Source: Candida dubliniensis CD36
Lineage: Eukaryota > Ascomycota > Pichiomycetes > Serinales > Debaryomycetaceae
Assembly (NCBI RefSeq): GCF_000026945.1
Contig: NC_012860.1
Coordinates: forward strand, 62,001-126,000
Length of the DNA: 64,000 nt
Direction: 5' to 3'
This document shows positions 10,501 to 19,336 of this stretch, in pieces. The number at the start of each line of letters is the position of its first letter. Within the stretch, counting starts at the first letter, position 1. The notes under the pieces were generated by a model. The model was not told where the DNA came from, did no database searches, and saw only the letters and a list, made by a program, of their open reading frames with translations. The translations under genes and the position numbers were made by a program.

Positions 10501-10777
10501 GTTCTGGTCTATTGTTGGTGGATTTGTGACAGTTTTCCCAGTCATTTATATCCCAGTTATCAACACTAAGGTGTTTTTGCATAAATCAATCACCTGGGAA
10601 TGGGGTGTAGCTGTTGGTACCACTGCATTGTTCTTATTGGGAGCAGAAGCATGGAAATGGGGGAAGCGTGTGTTTGCCCGTAGCTCCAAAGCCAAAAACC
10701 CAGAATATGAATTGGAAAGAAACGACCCATTCCAAAGATATGCATCATTTTCGAGAGCCAACACTATGGTTGTATAA
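7574..10777 (+). CDS. ENA2: P-type (IID) sodium/alkali-metal export ATPase
   Basis: A 1067-residue P-type ATPase of the fungal ENA family. It pumps Na+ (and K+ or Li+) out across the plasma membrane in salt or alkaline stress. Visible elements, in order: a cation-ATPase N-domain; TGES at about 204-207 (actuator domain); ICSDKTGTLTQG with phosphorylated Asp402; the nucleotide-binding domain; TGDGVNDSPSLKKADVG at about 750-766 (hinge). Hydrophobic transmembrane segments flank these, at about 90-130, 310-380 and 800-1040. The length is normal for the family. ENA2 is the name I recall for the C. albicans gene at this place. The long promoter carries three Rim101-type motifs. Confidence 0.9.
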   Translation: MSLSKENSNYASGDTKEAANSDLSESDRSAPSRDPNASFQAYRLTIDEVAQEFDTSIVDGLGTHEAENRIQSYGPNNLGDDDKISYTKILAHQVFNAMILVLIISMIIALAIKDWISGGVIAFVVFLNISVGFVQEVKAEKTMGSLKNLSSPTARVTRNGDDFTIPAEEVVPGDIVHIKVGDTVPADLRLVDCMNLETDEALLTGESLPVAKNFEVVYSDYSVPVPVGDRLNLVYSSSIVSKGRGSGIVFATGLNTEIGAIAQSLKGNSGLIRKVDKSNDRKPQKREYGQAAAGTIYDVVGNILGVTVGTPLQRKLSWLAIFLFCVAVVFAIIVMGSQKFHVNKEVAIYAICVALSMIPSALILVLTITMAVGAQVMVTKNVIVRKFDSLEALGGINDICSDKTGTLTQGKMIAKKVWLPNVGTLDVQNSNEPYNPTAGDVRFAPYSPKFVKETDEEIDFNKPYPDPMPESMHQWLMTATLANIATVNQTKDEDTGELLWKAHGDATEIAIQVFTTRLNYGRESAAQEYEHLAEFPFDSSIKRMSAIYKNGDETRVYTKGAVERLLGLCDYWYGERTEGNYDSQTLIKLTPDDVKLIEENVAALSSQGLRVLAFATKEPGDADMNDREQVESHLIFQGLIGIYDPPREESAQSVKLCHRAGINVHMLTGDHPGTAKAIAQEVGILPHNLYHYSEDVVKVMVMSANDFDALSDDEIDNLPVLPLVIARCAPKTKVRMIDALHRRKKFAAMTGDGVNDSPSLKKADVGIAMGLNGSDVAKDASDIVLTDDNFASILNAIEEGRRMSANIQKFVLQLLAENVAQAFYLMIGLAFLDETGYSVFPLSPVEVLWILVVTSTFPAIGLAQNAASDDILEKPPNNTIFTWEVIIDMFGYGVIMAATCLLSFVIVVYGAGNGDLGVDCNATNADKDLCSLVFEGRSTAFASMTWQALILAWECLDPKKSLLLIPFSELWANQFLFWSIVGGFVTVFPVIYIPVINTKVFLHKSITWEWGVAVGTTALFLLGAEAWKWGKRVFARSSKAKNPEYELERNDPFQRYASFSRANTMVV

Positions 10778-11472
10778 TTTATAGTTCTGTTTGTATTTTT
10801 ATTAGATTTCAATATAGTTTTTTGCATTTTTACTAGAAACTGGTAGTCAGTAGAGATACACCAGAAGTTTAACATCTACGAGATGTCCTCTATACGAAAA
10901 TGGCTAGTACTTGTTGGTGGTGGTGAGATTTCAGATCTTACGGAGTGATATAACACAAAATATATTTTTGGTCGTTCCTACAAACATGGCTGAAACAAAA
11001 CTAACCAGATTGTTTCACGCAAGAATTGGCTCATTACAATTAACATCTTTGTCTCGGTTTTGCAGAGTCTGGCAATTAACGAACGTTTCCATCAAAGTTC
11101 AGTTTTCTTGCATATGACGTCAAGATTGCCATCAGCTATAACAAACCAATAACATATCGTACAGACAGACAGCACAATCAGTTATGTCTAGGCGAAACTA
11201 TATGCTTATTATTATCATATGCACACGACATCTTTGATCATACACACACACATCCTTTTTTGTCTCCTATTTATAGTTGTTGGTATTTGTCGCACTCGCA
11301 CAAACGTTCTTCTCTTTCTCCTCCATCACTTACAACAACCAACAAAGCTATATCTAGAAAAAAAAAAAATCTTTCTAATCAACCATTTGTTAAGCATTTT
11401 CAGGTTATCCCAACTGCATTTATTTATTTATTTATTTATTTGTTTATCAATAAGTTTAATCAACCACCAATC
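10778..11472. other. Intergenic region and SVF1 leader
   Basis: This lies between the ENA2 stop and the SVF1 start. A frame upstream of and in phase with SVF1 (from 11260) encodes lysine, phenylalanine and isoleucine runs from simple repeats and is probably leader. A 44-codon ATG frame at 10986 has no recognisable features. The ATTT repeat before SVF1 is listed separately. Confidence 0.65.
11418..11441 (+). repeat. ATTT microsatellite, six units
   Basis: Six perfect ATTT units lie about 30 bp upstream of the chosen SVF1 ATG, so probably in its 5' leader. Such tracts vary in length between strains. Confidence 0.85.
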
Positions 11473-12621
11473 ATGCTTAAATGGGTACAATCAGGACTTT
11501 CTGCTGTTGCAGGGACAGTGGAACCAGAATATGGACCAGATGCAATTCAGCCCATCACCAAAAGAATATTTGAAATCAACAACGGAACTATCTATCGTGC
11601 TACTAAACCGGAAGATTTTGAATGGCTTTCTCCAAATTACACCAACGTTGAAACCCAAACATTTTACTTTACCGATTTGAGCAATGGAAATATTGGGTTT
11701 GCACAAATTATTCATTCCAATGTCATGGGGTTGACAACAACTGCCCAATTCACTTTTAGATTATACAATGTTAAAGACAAAAACATCAATTTATGGACAT
11801 CAACTAAATTAGAAGATTTTGAAATTAAAGAGAGCAACTTTTACGCTAAGAATTTGAGTTTAGAGTTGACAGATAATAAAGTGTATAAATTAAAGAGTTC
11901 GGTTAACAAGGAATCTATTGTCGAATTTGAAATGGAAAGATTGACTGATGGAGTTATATTTGGTGATGATGGTATGTCATTTTATGGTGAAGATCCTGAA
12001 CAACCATGGGGTTCAATGAGACATGCTTTTTGGCCTAGATGTAAGATCAATGGTACCATAACCACTGCTGATAATAAGGTAATTGAAATCAACAACGGAT
12101 TAACAATGTTTGTTATGGCATTACAAGGGATGAAACCTCACCATGCTGCCAAATCATGGAATTTTATGAACTTTCAATCGTCCAATCATTCTGCAGTGCA
12201 AATGGAATTCACCACCCCAAAATCTTATGGTACTACAAAAGTCAACATTGGTATTGTTACCGATAATGAGAAAGTTTTGATTGCCAGCATAGATAATCAA
12301 GTTGTTCATTCAGATACCAAATTTGATGACGTTGGCGGCTGGGATGTGCCACAAAAAATTGAATTCAATTTCATTGATGGCAAAGATAAAGAAAAACAAG
12401 TTGCTAGTGTATCTGGTAATTTGAGTCAGTTGGTTGAAAGAGTTGATGTTATGGCTGAAATTCCTCAGTTTGTTAAAAACATTGTTAGTGGCGTAGCTGG
12501 TGCTAGACCTTATATCTACCAGTACGCCAATGAATTTACAATCGACATCAATAATGGCAATGATGAAAAAGTGAAAGAGGATGGGGTCGGGTTTACTGAG
12601 GTCACCTTTATTTCAGATTAA
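11473..12621 (+). CDS. SVF1: Survival factor 1, ceramide/lipid-binding protein
   Basis: A 382-residue Svf1 family protein. In yeast, Svf1 protects against oxidative stress and regulates sphingolipids by carrying ceramide between ER and Golgi. The N-terminus (MLKWVQSGLSAVAGTVEPEYG) is the typical amphipathic membrane-binding helix, which fixes ATG 11473 as the start. The rest is two beta-rich lipocalin-like halves, with GSMRHAFWPRC and a second hydrophobic half ending in FTEVTFISD. The frame stays open upstream to 11260, but that extension is low-complexity and would destroy the conserved N-terminus. Confidence 0.9.
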   Translation: MLKWVQSGLSAVAGTVEPEYGPDAIQPITKRIFEINNGTIYRATKPEDFEWLSPNYTNVETQTFYFTDLSNGNIGFAQIIHSNVMGLTTTAQFTFRLYNVKDKNINLWTSTKLEDFEIKESNFYAKNLSLELTDNKVYKLKSSVNKESIVEFEMERLTDGVIFGDDGMSFYGEDPEQPWGSMRHAFWPRCKINGTITTADNKVIEINNGLTMFVMALQGMKPHHAAKSWNFMNFQSSNHSAVQMEFTTPKSYGTTKVNIGIVTDNEKVLIASIDNQVVHSDTKFDDVGGWDVPQKIEFNFIDGKDKEKQVASVSGNLSQLVERVDVMAEIPQFVKNIVSGVAGARPYIYQYANEFTIDINNGNDEKVKEDGVGFTEVTFISD

Positions 12622-13009
12622 TTGTTGTGTCTTAAATTATCTCGTCACATTTTTTTTTTTTTTTACATTTTAGAAAGTGCTTTATAACTTGCTCCTTTTA
12701 GTGTTGAGGACTTCCATATAATTTAATTTTAACAAAGGACATATATGTCCCTTGGAAAGTTCTTACACCTCTTCTTTTTTTTTATTTATCTTTTCAAAGG
12801 AGCATCATAATACTAATAATAATCAGTAATCTTAATAATAATTAATATCAATAAATAATCTTAATATTTCTGCGTGTAACATATACAGGGATTGATGCCG
12901 TCTACTTCTACAATAATGTTAATTTCCCAATTAAATAAACTTTCAACGTTTGGATATAAAAATACAAACAAAACAAAACAAACACTATAAACCCCCAATG
13001 TCACACATT
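12622..13009. other. Convergent spacer SVF1 / HFD1
   Basis: AT-rich sequence between two stop codons. It has a T tract near 12650 and TAATAAT-type repeats near 12810-12860, probably holding the 3' ends of both transcripts. No gene is seen. Confidence 0.7.
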
Positions 13010-14638
13010 TTATTGTTTATTAGTAATGAACTCAGTGAGCAACCCAATGACACCAGTGAATGAGTTCCAAGAACTAAAGAAACGACCTGGACCACCAACA
13101 GGAACGTCACCAGTTCTGCTAAACCAAACTTTACCATTGTAACCCTGTTGAGAAACTCTTACCAAGTTATCTTTATTTGAATTGTATGGAGGGTATCTCA
13201 CTTTGACCATGAAATCGTTCCACAATTTCTGTTCCATTGTAGTTCTTTCATGAGTAAAACTTCTGAATGAAAACTTACCATGATAAGATCCGTAACCAGA
13301 TTGACCGACCCCTCCAAATGGAGCATTAACCAAGGCAACATGCATCAACACATCATTAACAATAAGACCACCTGATCTAATAGTTGTTAAAATTTGATCC
13401 AATTGTCTGTTATATTTACGGGAGGTAGAACCAGAAGTGAACACATATTGAGCTAAAGGGGTGTCATGATGTCTAATAATGTCTCTAAGGGAGTCAGTCA
13501 ATTTATCATAAGTCAAAATTGGTAAAATTGGACCAAAGATTTCACCTTTCATTGACGAATCGTCCCATGAGACATTGTCAATTACTGTTGGTGCAATATA
13601 TCTTGATTCTGGATCAGTTTCACCTCCAACAATTATCTTGCCTTTTGTGGTAGATATTATTTTAGATAAATTAGTGAAAGCACGGTCATGGATAACATGT
13701 GTATAAGTTTTATCAGTTTTGTCAAGTTTAGGATAAAATTCTTCATTCAAAACTTTCTTCAATGCAGCGATAAACTTGTCATGGAGTTTGTTAGGAACCA
13801 AAACATAATCAACAGCAACACAGGTTTGACCGGCATTAGTAAATCTACCCCAAGCAATTCTTCTAGCAATAATTTCTATATCTTTATCTTGAACATCATC
13901 TAAAATAAAGGCAGGGGATTTACCACCCAATTCTAAAATAACTGGAGTCAAAGTTTCTGCTGCCTTTTTAGCAACAATCGTACCCACGGTGTTGTTACCG
14001 GTGTACATAATTTTATCAAATTTCTGGTTCAATAACTCGGTAGTTTCTGGGATACCACCATTGACGGCCAAAAAGATATCCTTATCCAAAGCTTTGGTCA
14101 AGATCTCACTGAACAATCTTGAGAAATTAGGGGTCAATTCCGATTGCTTCAAAACTACTGCATTACCACCAGCAATTGCACCCACAACAGCAGAAAATGA
14201 CAAGAAAAATGGATAATTGAAAGGCGAAATAATCAAAACAACACCCAATGGAATTCTTTCAATATAGATGGGATTGGATCTTAAGGTGACTGGCAAGTCA
14301 GTGACTTTTTCTGGTTTCACCCATTCATGTAAACTAGCAATGGTGTGAACTAATTCATTCAATCCACCAACAATCTCCAAATTTTTAGTCTCACTAGCTG
14401 ATCTATTAAAATCCTTGCTCAAGGCTTCGCAAAGAGGATCAATATTATCCTGAACAGCATAATAAAGGTTTCTCAACTGGTTTAATCTGAATTGGATATC
14501 ATGTGTCTTTTGCTTGGTGAAAAAAGAATCAGTTAAATGTTTGACACCTGGCTCAATACTTTTGATTTCAGTGTACCAAGAAGTACTAGTATTACCGATA
14601 TCAGTGAAAGATTCGTCAATTTTGGAAGGTGGTGACAT
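13010..14638 (-). CDS. HFD1: Fatty/aromatic aldehyde dehydrogenase
   Basis: A 542-residue class-3 aldehyde dehydrogenase oxidising long-chain or aromatic aldehydes with NAD(P)+. In baker's yeast Hfd1 acts in sphingolipid breakdown and coenzyme Q precursor formation. Visible elements: the NAD(P)-binding region with PFNYPFFLSF; ELGGKSP with general-base Glu236; GQTCVAVDY with catalytic Cys273; and the class-typical NAPFGGVGQSGYG. A hydrophobic C-terminal segment (about 518-538) would tail-anchor it to the outer mitochondrial membrane, lipid droplets or ER. It is transcribed divergently from the hydrolase gene. Confidence 0.85.
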   Translation of the reverse strand: MSPPSKIDESFTDIGNTSTSWYTEIKSIEPGVKHLTDSFFTKQKTHDIQFRLNQLRNLYYAVQDNIDPLCEALSKDFNRSASETKNLEIVGGLNELVHTIASLHEWVKPEKVTDLPVTLRSNPIYIERIPLGVVLIISPFNYPFFLSFSAVVGAIAGGNAVVLKQSELTPNFSRLFSEILTKALDKDIFLAVNGGIPETTELLNQKFDKIMYTGNNTVGTIVAKKAAETLTPVILELGGKSPAFILDDVQDKDIEIIARRIAWGRFTNAGQTCVAVDYVLVPNKLHDKFIAALKKVLNEEFYPKLDKTDKTYTHVIHDRAFTNLSKIISTTKGKIIVGGETDPESRYIAPTVIDNVSWDDSSMKGEIFGPILPILTYDKLTDSLRDIIRHHDTPLAQYVFTSGSTSRKYNRQLDQILTTIRSGGLIVNDVLMHVALVNAPFGGVGQSGYGSYHGKFSFRSFTHERTTMEQKLWNDFMVKVRYPPYNSNKDNLVRVSQQGYNGKVWFSRTGDVPVGGPGRFFSSWNSFTGVIGLLTEFITNKQ

Positions 14639-16142
14639 AGTTGGACAATGGAATATTATTTAGAACAAATAGTTGGGCGAAAAATAAGGGAAATGAAAAA
14701 ACAAAATGGACTTGGAGGCAAAATATATCCCTTGATATTTATATTAAAATTAATTTAAGGAGAAAGACTATCCAATTATTTGAATGATGTATTGTATATT
14801 TAGCTTGTGAAAAAAAACTACCACCACTAAAAAAAAATTGACAATACAAATAAAAGAGAAAATTACTGAACCAAAACTTTATCAATTTTGTGTAAAGTGG
14901 AGAAATGTGGAAAAACAAAAAAAAAAAAAAAGAAAAGAAACCAGTCGTAAACTACATCTTTATAAACCTGTCACACACATAAACCAATCCAGAGAAACAC
15001 CAAGGGAGGCAAAGCCTAATGTAAATATGACAAATCACTCAAATGATAAGTTAAAAGGTGTTGACATTTCCGATATGTATCTCTTATCAATAGATTACTC
15101 ACTGGTGTCTTTGTTTTTTGGTTTTTTTCCGTTACAAAATGGAACCTTGTCATGTGAATTCATGAAACTACTTACGTGTACCATTGTTGGTTTAACGTTT
15201 ATTTTAAATATATCATACTCTTTTTCTTTCCGAACTTGATGTGGATATGGTAATATAGAGCTTCTTGTGAATTAACCTACTTGTATGACCCTTTATATTC
15301 TTGGCCAATTGTAGAGGAAAACGATAAATAAGAAAATGACAACCAAATAGATAACCAATAGATAGTGTGTTAGGAAAACGGATGTAATTTTACTATCCGC
15401 ACCATACTTGACTAAAAATGACAAACGGAAAAAAGCCACAATAGACATATAACCAAACGGTATTACTAGATAGGACCAACTAATCTAGATTTCTTCCACG
15501 GAGTTAATGCATACCCCACGCCAACTCCAACTAATCACAACCAACAATAGCACCAAACAAAAAAAAAAGAAGTCAGTTAATGCAAAGTCAAGTAACTCTC
15601 AAATCTCCTACATATTATATAAGACACCAAATCATTGATTGGTATTTTTCCAGATGGAAATCTCATAGGGGCAACAGTGATACTGCTCGATTTCTCTACT
15701 CCTCTCACATTTTGATATCTCTGTCAAAAGGAAATAGTACCATGAAGATGCAATAGAATGCAAGGGATGAATAAAGCAAAATACAATCACCAAAACAAAC
15801 TATAAACCTGGCCCCATCATATATTTAATCAATCGATTATTATGATTTTATGTTTGTATTACCCCCGTGCTGGGCTAAAGACTCAGAATCCCGCTTCATA
15901 TTAACTTGACAAATCCTCTCCAGGGTCACTAGTCATAGTTAAGGATACGATTACACCCAAGGTCGTTGATTCTTTTACCTCACAAACCAACCAATTCAAG
16001 AATTTCCTGTATATAATATCTCCAAAAATCTGTTCCTCAGGTAACCAAAAAAAAAAAGTGGTACTCCCTTTTAACAATTAAGGTTCTCCACTTAAACCTG
16101 ACAATATTTTTCAACTTGTTCCTCAACACTTATTTACCCACC
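14639..16142. other. 1.5-kb divergent upstream region, HFD1 / hydrolase
   Basis: This is the shared upstream region of HFD1 (minus) and the hydrolase (plus). It is AT-rich with several A tracts. The only notable coding candidate is a 70-codon frame at 15027-15239. No tRNA or repeat element is recognised. Confidence 0.65.
15027..15239 (+). CDS. Small ORF, 70 codons, hydrophobic, unknown
   Basis: ATG 15027 to stop 15239. It encodes a short polar N-terminus (MTNHSNDKLKGVDISD) and then two hydrophobic stretches (about 20-37 and 48-65) that could span a membrane. I recognise no family, and the phenylalanine content partly reflects T tracts. It may be chance. Confidence 0.15.
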   Translation: MTNHSNDKLKGVDISDMYLLSIDYSLVSLFFGFFPLQNGTLSCEFMKLLTCTIVGLTFILNISYSFSFRT

Positions 16143-17114
16143 ATGAAAGAATTCCAATTTGACCCAGACTCTTTTTCGAAAGTAACGTACAATATTGGAG
16201 GCATTTTAACGTATGTCTACAATTCGGACCAATTAGTTTCGTACGTTGAAAAATTTAACAAGTTTGAACATCCTATCGAAGCAATTCCAATCAATGTAGT
16301 TTACTTAATTCATCAAAGGTGTGGCAGCCACAAGCATACCGAAGCAATTGCCTACAATTATTTGAAACAATTTTATGACAAGAAATCCCAAGATTATGAT
16401 ATTCCGTTAATTTGCGTTACATTCGACAATCCTAACCATGGACAAAGATTGGTAAATGAGCGTAGCAACTCCGGTTGGGCGAAAAACAATGAAACACACG
16501 GTGCTGATATGATGTCAATTATTGAAGGGACTATCCAAAATATAAGATTGATAATGGATTATTTACCATCTTATTTGAACTTGGACTATTATTTAACTAA
16601 TACCTTTAAGAGTATTAACCCCGGAACCGAAATCAAATTCAACAATATCTTGACTGGTTACTCTTTAGGTGGGCATGTGGTGATTCGTTACGGTATAGCC
16701 CATCCTCAGGACGTTAAAATTATCGGACCAGTTATTGGGTGCAGTGACTTGACTTCATTATTGGTGACCAGATTGAAATCAATTACCAACAACGATAAGA
16801 AATACTTTTATTTCAACTACGATGAATTGGATCTCACCGATCAACAGAAAAAGCAATACCCAGAAACATTACATAAAAGAATCTCGAAACAAGACCAAGC
16901 AATTTTTGAAAACTATCCAATGAATAAAATCAAAATGTTTGCATGTTTTGGGAGTGAAGATAAATTGGTGCCTCACAGTTTAAGTTCGGTTTGGTGTGAT
17001 TTCTATATGAACACCAATGGTGCTAGCAGTACTTATGTTGCTGAAGGAGTTGGACATGATGTCACTGATGAGATGATTGACAAATTCACAACCTGGTTAG
17101 TTAAGAACATTTAG
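16143..17114 (+). CDS. Alpha/beta hydrolase, unknown substrate
   Basis: A 323-residue alpha/beta-hydrolase fold protein, probably an esterase or lipase type. It has an early strand with VVYLIHQRCGS (oxyanion region), the nucleophile elbow GYSLGG with Ser174, a likely acid residue in ACFGSEDKLVP, and catalytic His305 in GVGHD. No signal peptide or membrane segment is seen, so it is probably cytosolic. ATG 16143 is the first ATG; the frame is open a few codons upstream but without another ATG. The physiological substrate cannot be told from the sequence. Confidence 0.75.
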   Translation: MKEFQFDPDSFSKVTYNIGGILTYVYNSDQLVSYVEKFNKFEHPIEAIPINVVYLIHQRCGSHKHTEAIAYNYLKQFYDKKSQDYDIPLICVTFDNPNHGQRLVNERSNSGWAKNNETHGADMMSIIEGTIQNIRLIMDYLPSYLNLDYYLTNTFKSINPGTEIKFNNILTGYSLGGHVVIRYGIAHPQDVKIIGPVIGCSDLTSLLVTRLKSITNNDKKYFYFNYDELDLTDQQKKQYPETLHKRISKQDQAIFENYPMNKIKMFACFGSEDKLVPHSLSSVWCDFYMNTNGASSTYVAEGVGHDVTDEMIDKFTTWLVKNI

Positions 17115-17502
17115 TATTTTTAAACACTTTAAGAGTATTTGCATATATCAATATACAAGCATACATCTTACAACTTAACTTAATATTCTCTTTTGAACTT
17201 GTTGTAGTTGCAAACAAATGATCAGACTCCCCACCACCACCATTTTAGTTTGTGCTAGCACAACAATTGCCACTACAACTGCAACAAAGAAAAAAACACA
17301 AAATGCGGGAAACATACATAATCAACAAGGCCCAAAAAAAAAAAAAAAACCAAACCCACTTTTTTGAGATTATCACACTAACTCAAGAGTTTGAAATCCT
17401 CTTTCGTTTTTTTTTTTTTTGGACTTTTCCACATACTTCTGGTGTAATCCATTACGCGACATCAAATAAATCACATCAGGATTACTTAGAGCTGAGACCA
17501 CA
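17115..17502. other. Spacer hydrolase / ATG18
   Basis: Holds the 3' end of the hydrolase and the promoter and leader of ATG18, with an A tract near 17334-17349 and a T tract near 17408-17420. Overlapping short frames are low-complexity. Nothing else is seen. Confidence 0.65.
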
Positions 17503-19179
17503 ATGCTACAAACACTGTCAAGTTCAGCTACTGCTAGTTTACAGCAACAACTTTCAAAGCAATATGCCAATAGTTTTAGCAATGACGGGTCATCATTTTC
17601 AAGTAGAAACAATCAACAATACAGCGAGATAGTCAACTATATCACTTTTAATCAAGATGCATCATGTATAACTATTGGATTAAAGAACGGGTACAAGATT
17701 TTTAATTGCCAACCAAACTTTGGCAGGAGTTTCCAATTCAAGAATGATGAAAGCACAGGAATAGTTGAGATGTTGTATTGTACTTCATTGTTGGCAACAG
17801 TAGCTCAGGGTGAAGAAATTGGATCATCTCCCAGAAAATTAAAGATTATCAACACAAAGACCAAATCAACTATTTGTGATTTGATTTTCCCACTGACAAT
17901 ATTGCAAGTGAAACTAACAAATACCCGATTAATCGTGGTTCTAGAAGACCAAATTTACCTATACGATATCACCACTATGAAATTGTTACACACTATTGAA
18001 ACGAGCCCTAATCTCAATGGATTATCTGCCATCTCGTACAATGACTCCAACAGTTATCTAGCATACCCGTCACCCCCGAAAACAATTACCCACGATTCTC
18101 TATTGGCTTCTGGTATTAACACAAACGGTGGCAGTAATTCCACACAAAATAATATTTCATCCGTGAGTAATACTCCAAACAGAGTCGGCGATGTGATAAT
18201 TTTTAATTTAACTTCTCTACAACCCATTTCAGTTATCGAAGCACATAAATCTACTATAGCATCGATGGCTTTCTCAAATAGCGGGTTATTTTTGGCAACT
18301 GCCAGTGACAAGGGAACAATTGTTCGTGTTTTTGATGTTGCTACAGGTACTAAAATTTACCAATTCAGAAGAGGTACATATCCAACCAAAATCTATTCGC
18401 TTCGATTCAGTGCTGATGATAAATATGTGTTGGCAACAAGCTCAAGTTTAACCGTGCATATATTTAGATTAGGTGAGGAAGAGGCGTTGGAAACTAAACA
18501 TAAAAAAAAGAAGAAACCAGCTGTTGCAACTATTCTAGAGGAAGAAACAGAGGGTTCACCATCAAATGAACAAAATAAAAGTACAAAACGCAACTCTGAG
18601 GAATTTGAAGAAGTAAGAGATGATGGCGACGATTCAGATGTCGATGACGAAGATGAAGATATCGACGACGAATCAATTGAAGTAATACCAGCAAAACAAA
18701 GGAAGCTCTCACAAGGCTCGACAAATTCATACACCAGTGTCAATTCCGAAGACGTTCAAAGTAATTCGCCAAAGACTGAACCTTTAATTGATCAAAATCG
18801 TCTCTCCATGGCCAGAATAATCAGACGATCGTCTCAGACCCTCGGTAGAAAGGCAGCCCAAAAAATGGGAGACTTCCTACCATCAAGATTTTCCTCAATA
18901 TTGGAACCAACAAGAAATTTTGCATCTTTAAAAATCAATGCTCACTCTAAAGATACCAAATCAGTTGCTGTTATGAATAATGTTTTGCAACAAGATCTAA
19001 TTCCACAAACATATTTAGCTACTGATAATGCAAGTGCTAAGCAAGACTTAATGGAGGTCAGCTTATTTCATATTTATGTGGTTACCACGGAAGGCATGCT
19101 TTACATTTATGGTCTAGATCCTGAACGTGGTGGTGATTGTATATTGCTTAATCTGCACTGTATACTTGATGAATACTGA
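17503..19179 (+). CDS. ATG18: PROPPIN, phosphoinositide-binding autophagy protein
   Basis: A 558-residue seven-bladed WD40-like propeller of the Atg18 family, binding PtdIns3P and PtdIns(3,5)P2. It acts in autophagosome formation with Atg2 and in vacuole size control. The hallmark FRRG lipid-binding motif is at 288-291, preceded by the typical [14 protein letters not shown] blade. A highly acidic, serine-rich insert (about 340-410, with DDGDD and DEDEDIDD) interrupts a later blade, and a low-complexity serine/asparagine loop lies at about 205-225. The C-terminus ends in a final blade strand. FRRG and overall length favour Atg18 over the shorter paralogue Hsv2. Confidence 0.88.
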   Translation: MLQTLSSSATASLQQQLSKQYANSFSNDGSSFSSRNNQQYSEIVNYITFNQDASCITIGLKNGYKIFNCQPNFGRSFQFKNDESTGIVEMLYCTSLLATVAQGEEIGSSPRKLKIINTKTKSTICDLIFPLTILQVKLTNTRLIVVLEDQIYLYDITTMKLLHTIETSPNLNGLSAISYNDSNSYLAYPSPPKTITHDSLLASGINTNGGSNSTQNNISSVSNTPNRVGDVIIFNLTSLQPISVIEAHKSTIASMAFSNSGLFLATASDKGTIVRVFDVATGTKIYQFRRGTYPTKIYSLRFSADDKYVLATSSSLTVHIFRLGEEEALETKHKKKKKPAVATILEEETEGSPSNEQNKSTKRNSEEFEEVRDDGDDSDVDDEDEDIDDESIEVIPAKQRKLSQGSTNSYTSVNSEDVQSNSPKTEPLIDQNRLSMARIIRRSSQTLGRKAAQKMGDFLPSRFSSILEPTRNFASLKINAHSKDTKSVAVMNNVLQQDLIPQTYLATDNASAKQDLMEVSLFHIYVVTTEGMLYIYGLDPERGGDCILLNLHCILDEY

Positions 19180-19290
19180 AAATAACGTGTGTGTATTTTT
19201 GTGCGATTTGTACACGAAATAAATTTGGATTTTTCCCAAATTTTTTTTTTATCCTCTGTATAATTAAACCCACATCAAATCTTTTTTTTT

Positions 19291-19302
19291 TTTTTTTGCC
19301 AC
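19291..19302 (-). promoter_or_regulatory. PACE-like element upstream of UBP6
   Basis: TTTTTTTGCCAC reads GTGGCAAA on the minus strand, 8 of 9 bases of the yeast proteasome element GGTGGCAAA bound by Rpn4. It sits about 35 bp before the ATG of UBP6, a proteasome-associated gene. The preferred Candida Rpn4 sequence may differ, so this is tentative. Confidence 0.3.
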
Positions 19303-19336
19303 ATTTCTCATCTTTTTCTTTTAACAAGAGACAACA

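Noticed and set aside
10900..11000. TGTTGG... sequence resembling the start of a Candida LTR
   Set aside because: No matching CCAACA end, no target-site duplication and no reverse-transcriptase remnant nearby.
11260..11472. 71-codon N-terminal extension of SVF1
   Set aside because: Encoded by simple repeats, and it would bury the conserved amphipathic N-terminus.
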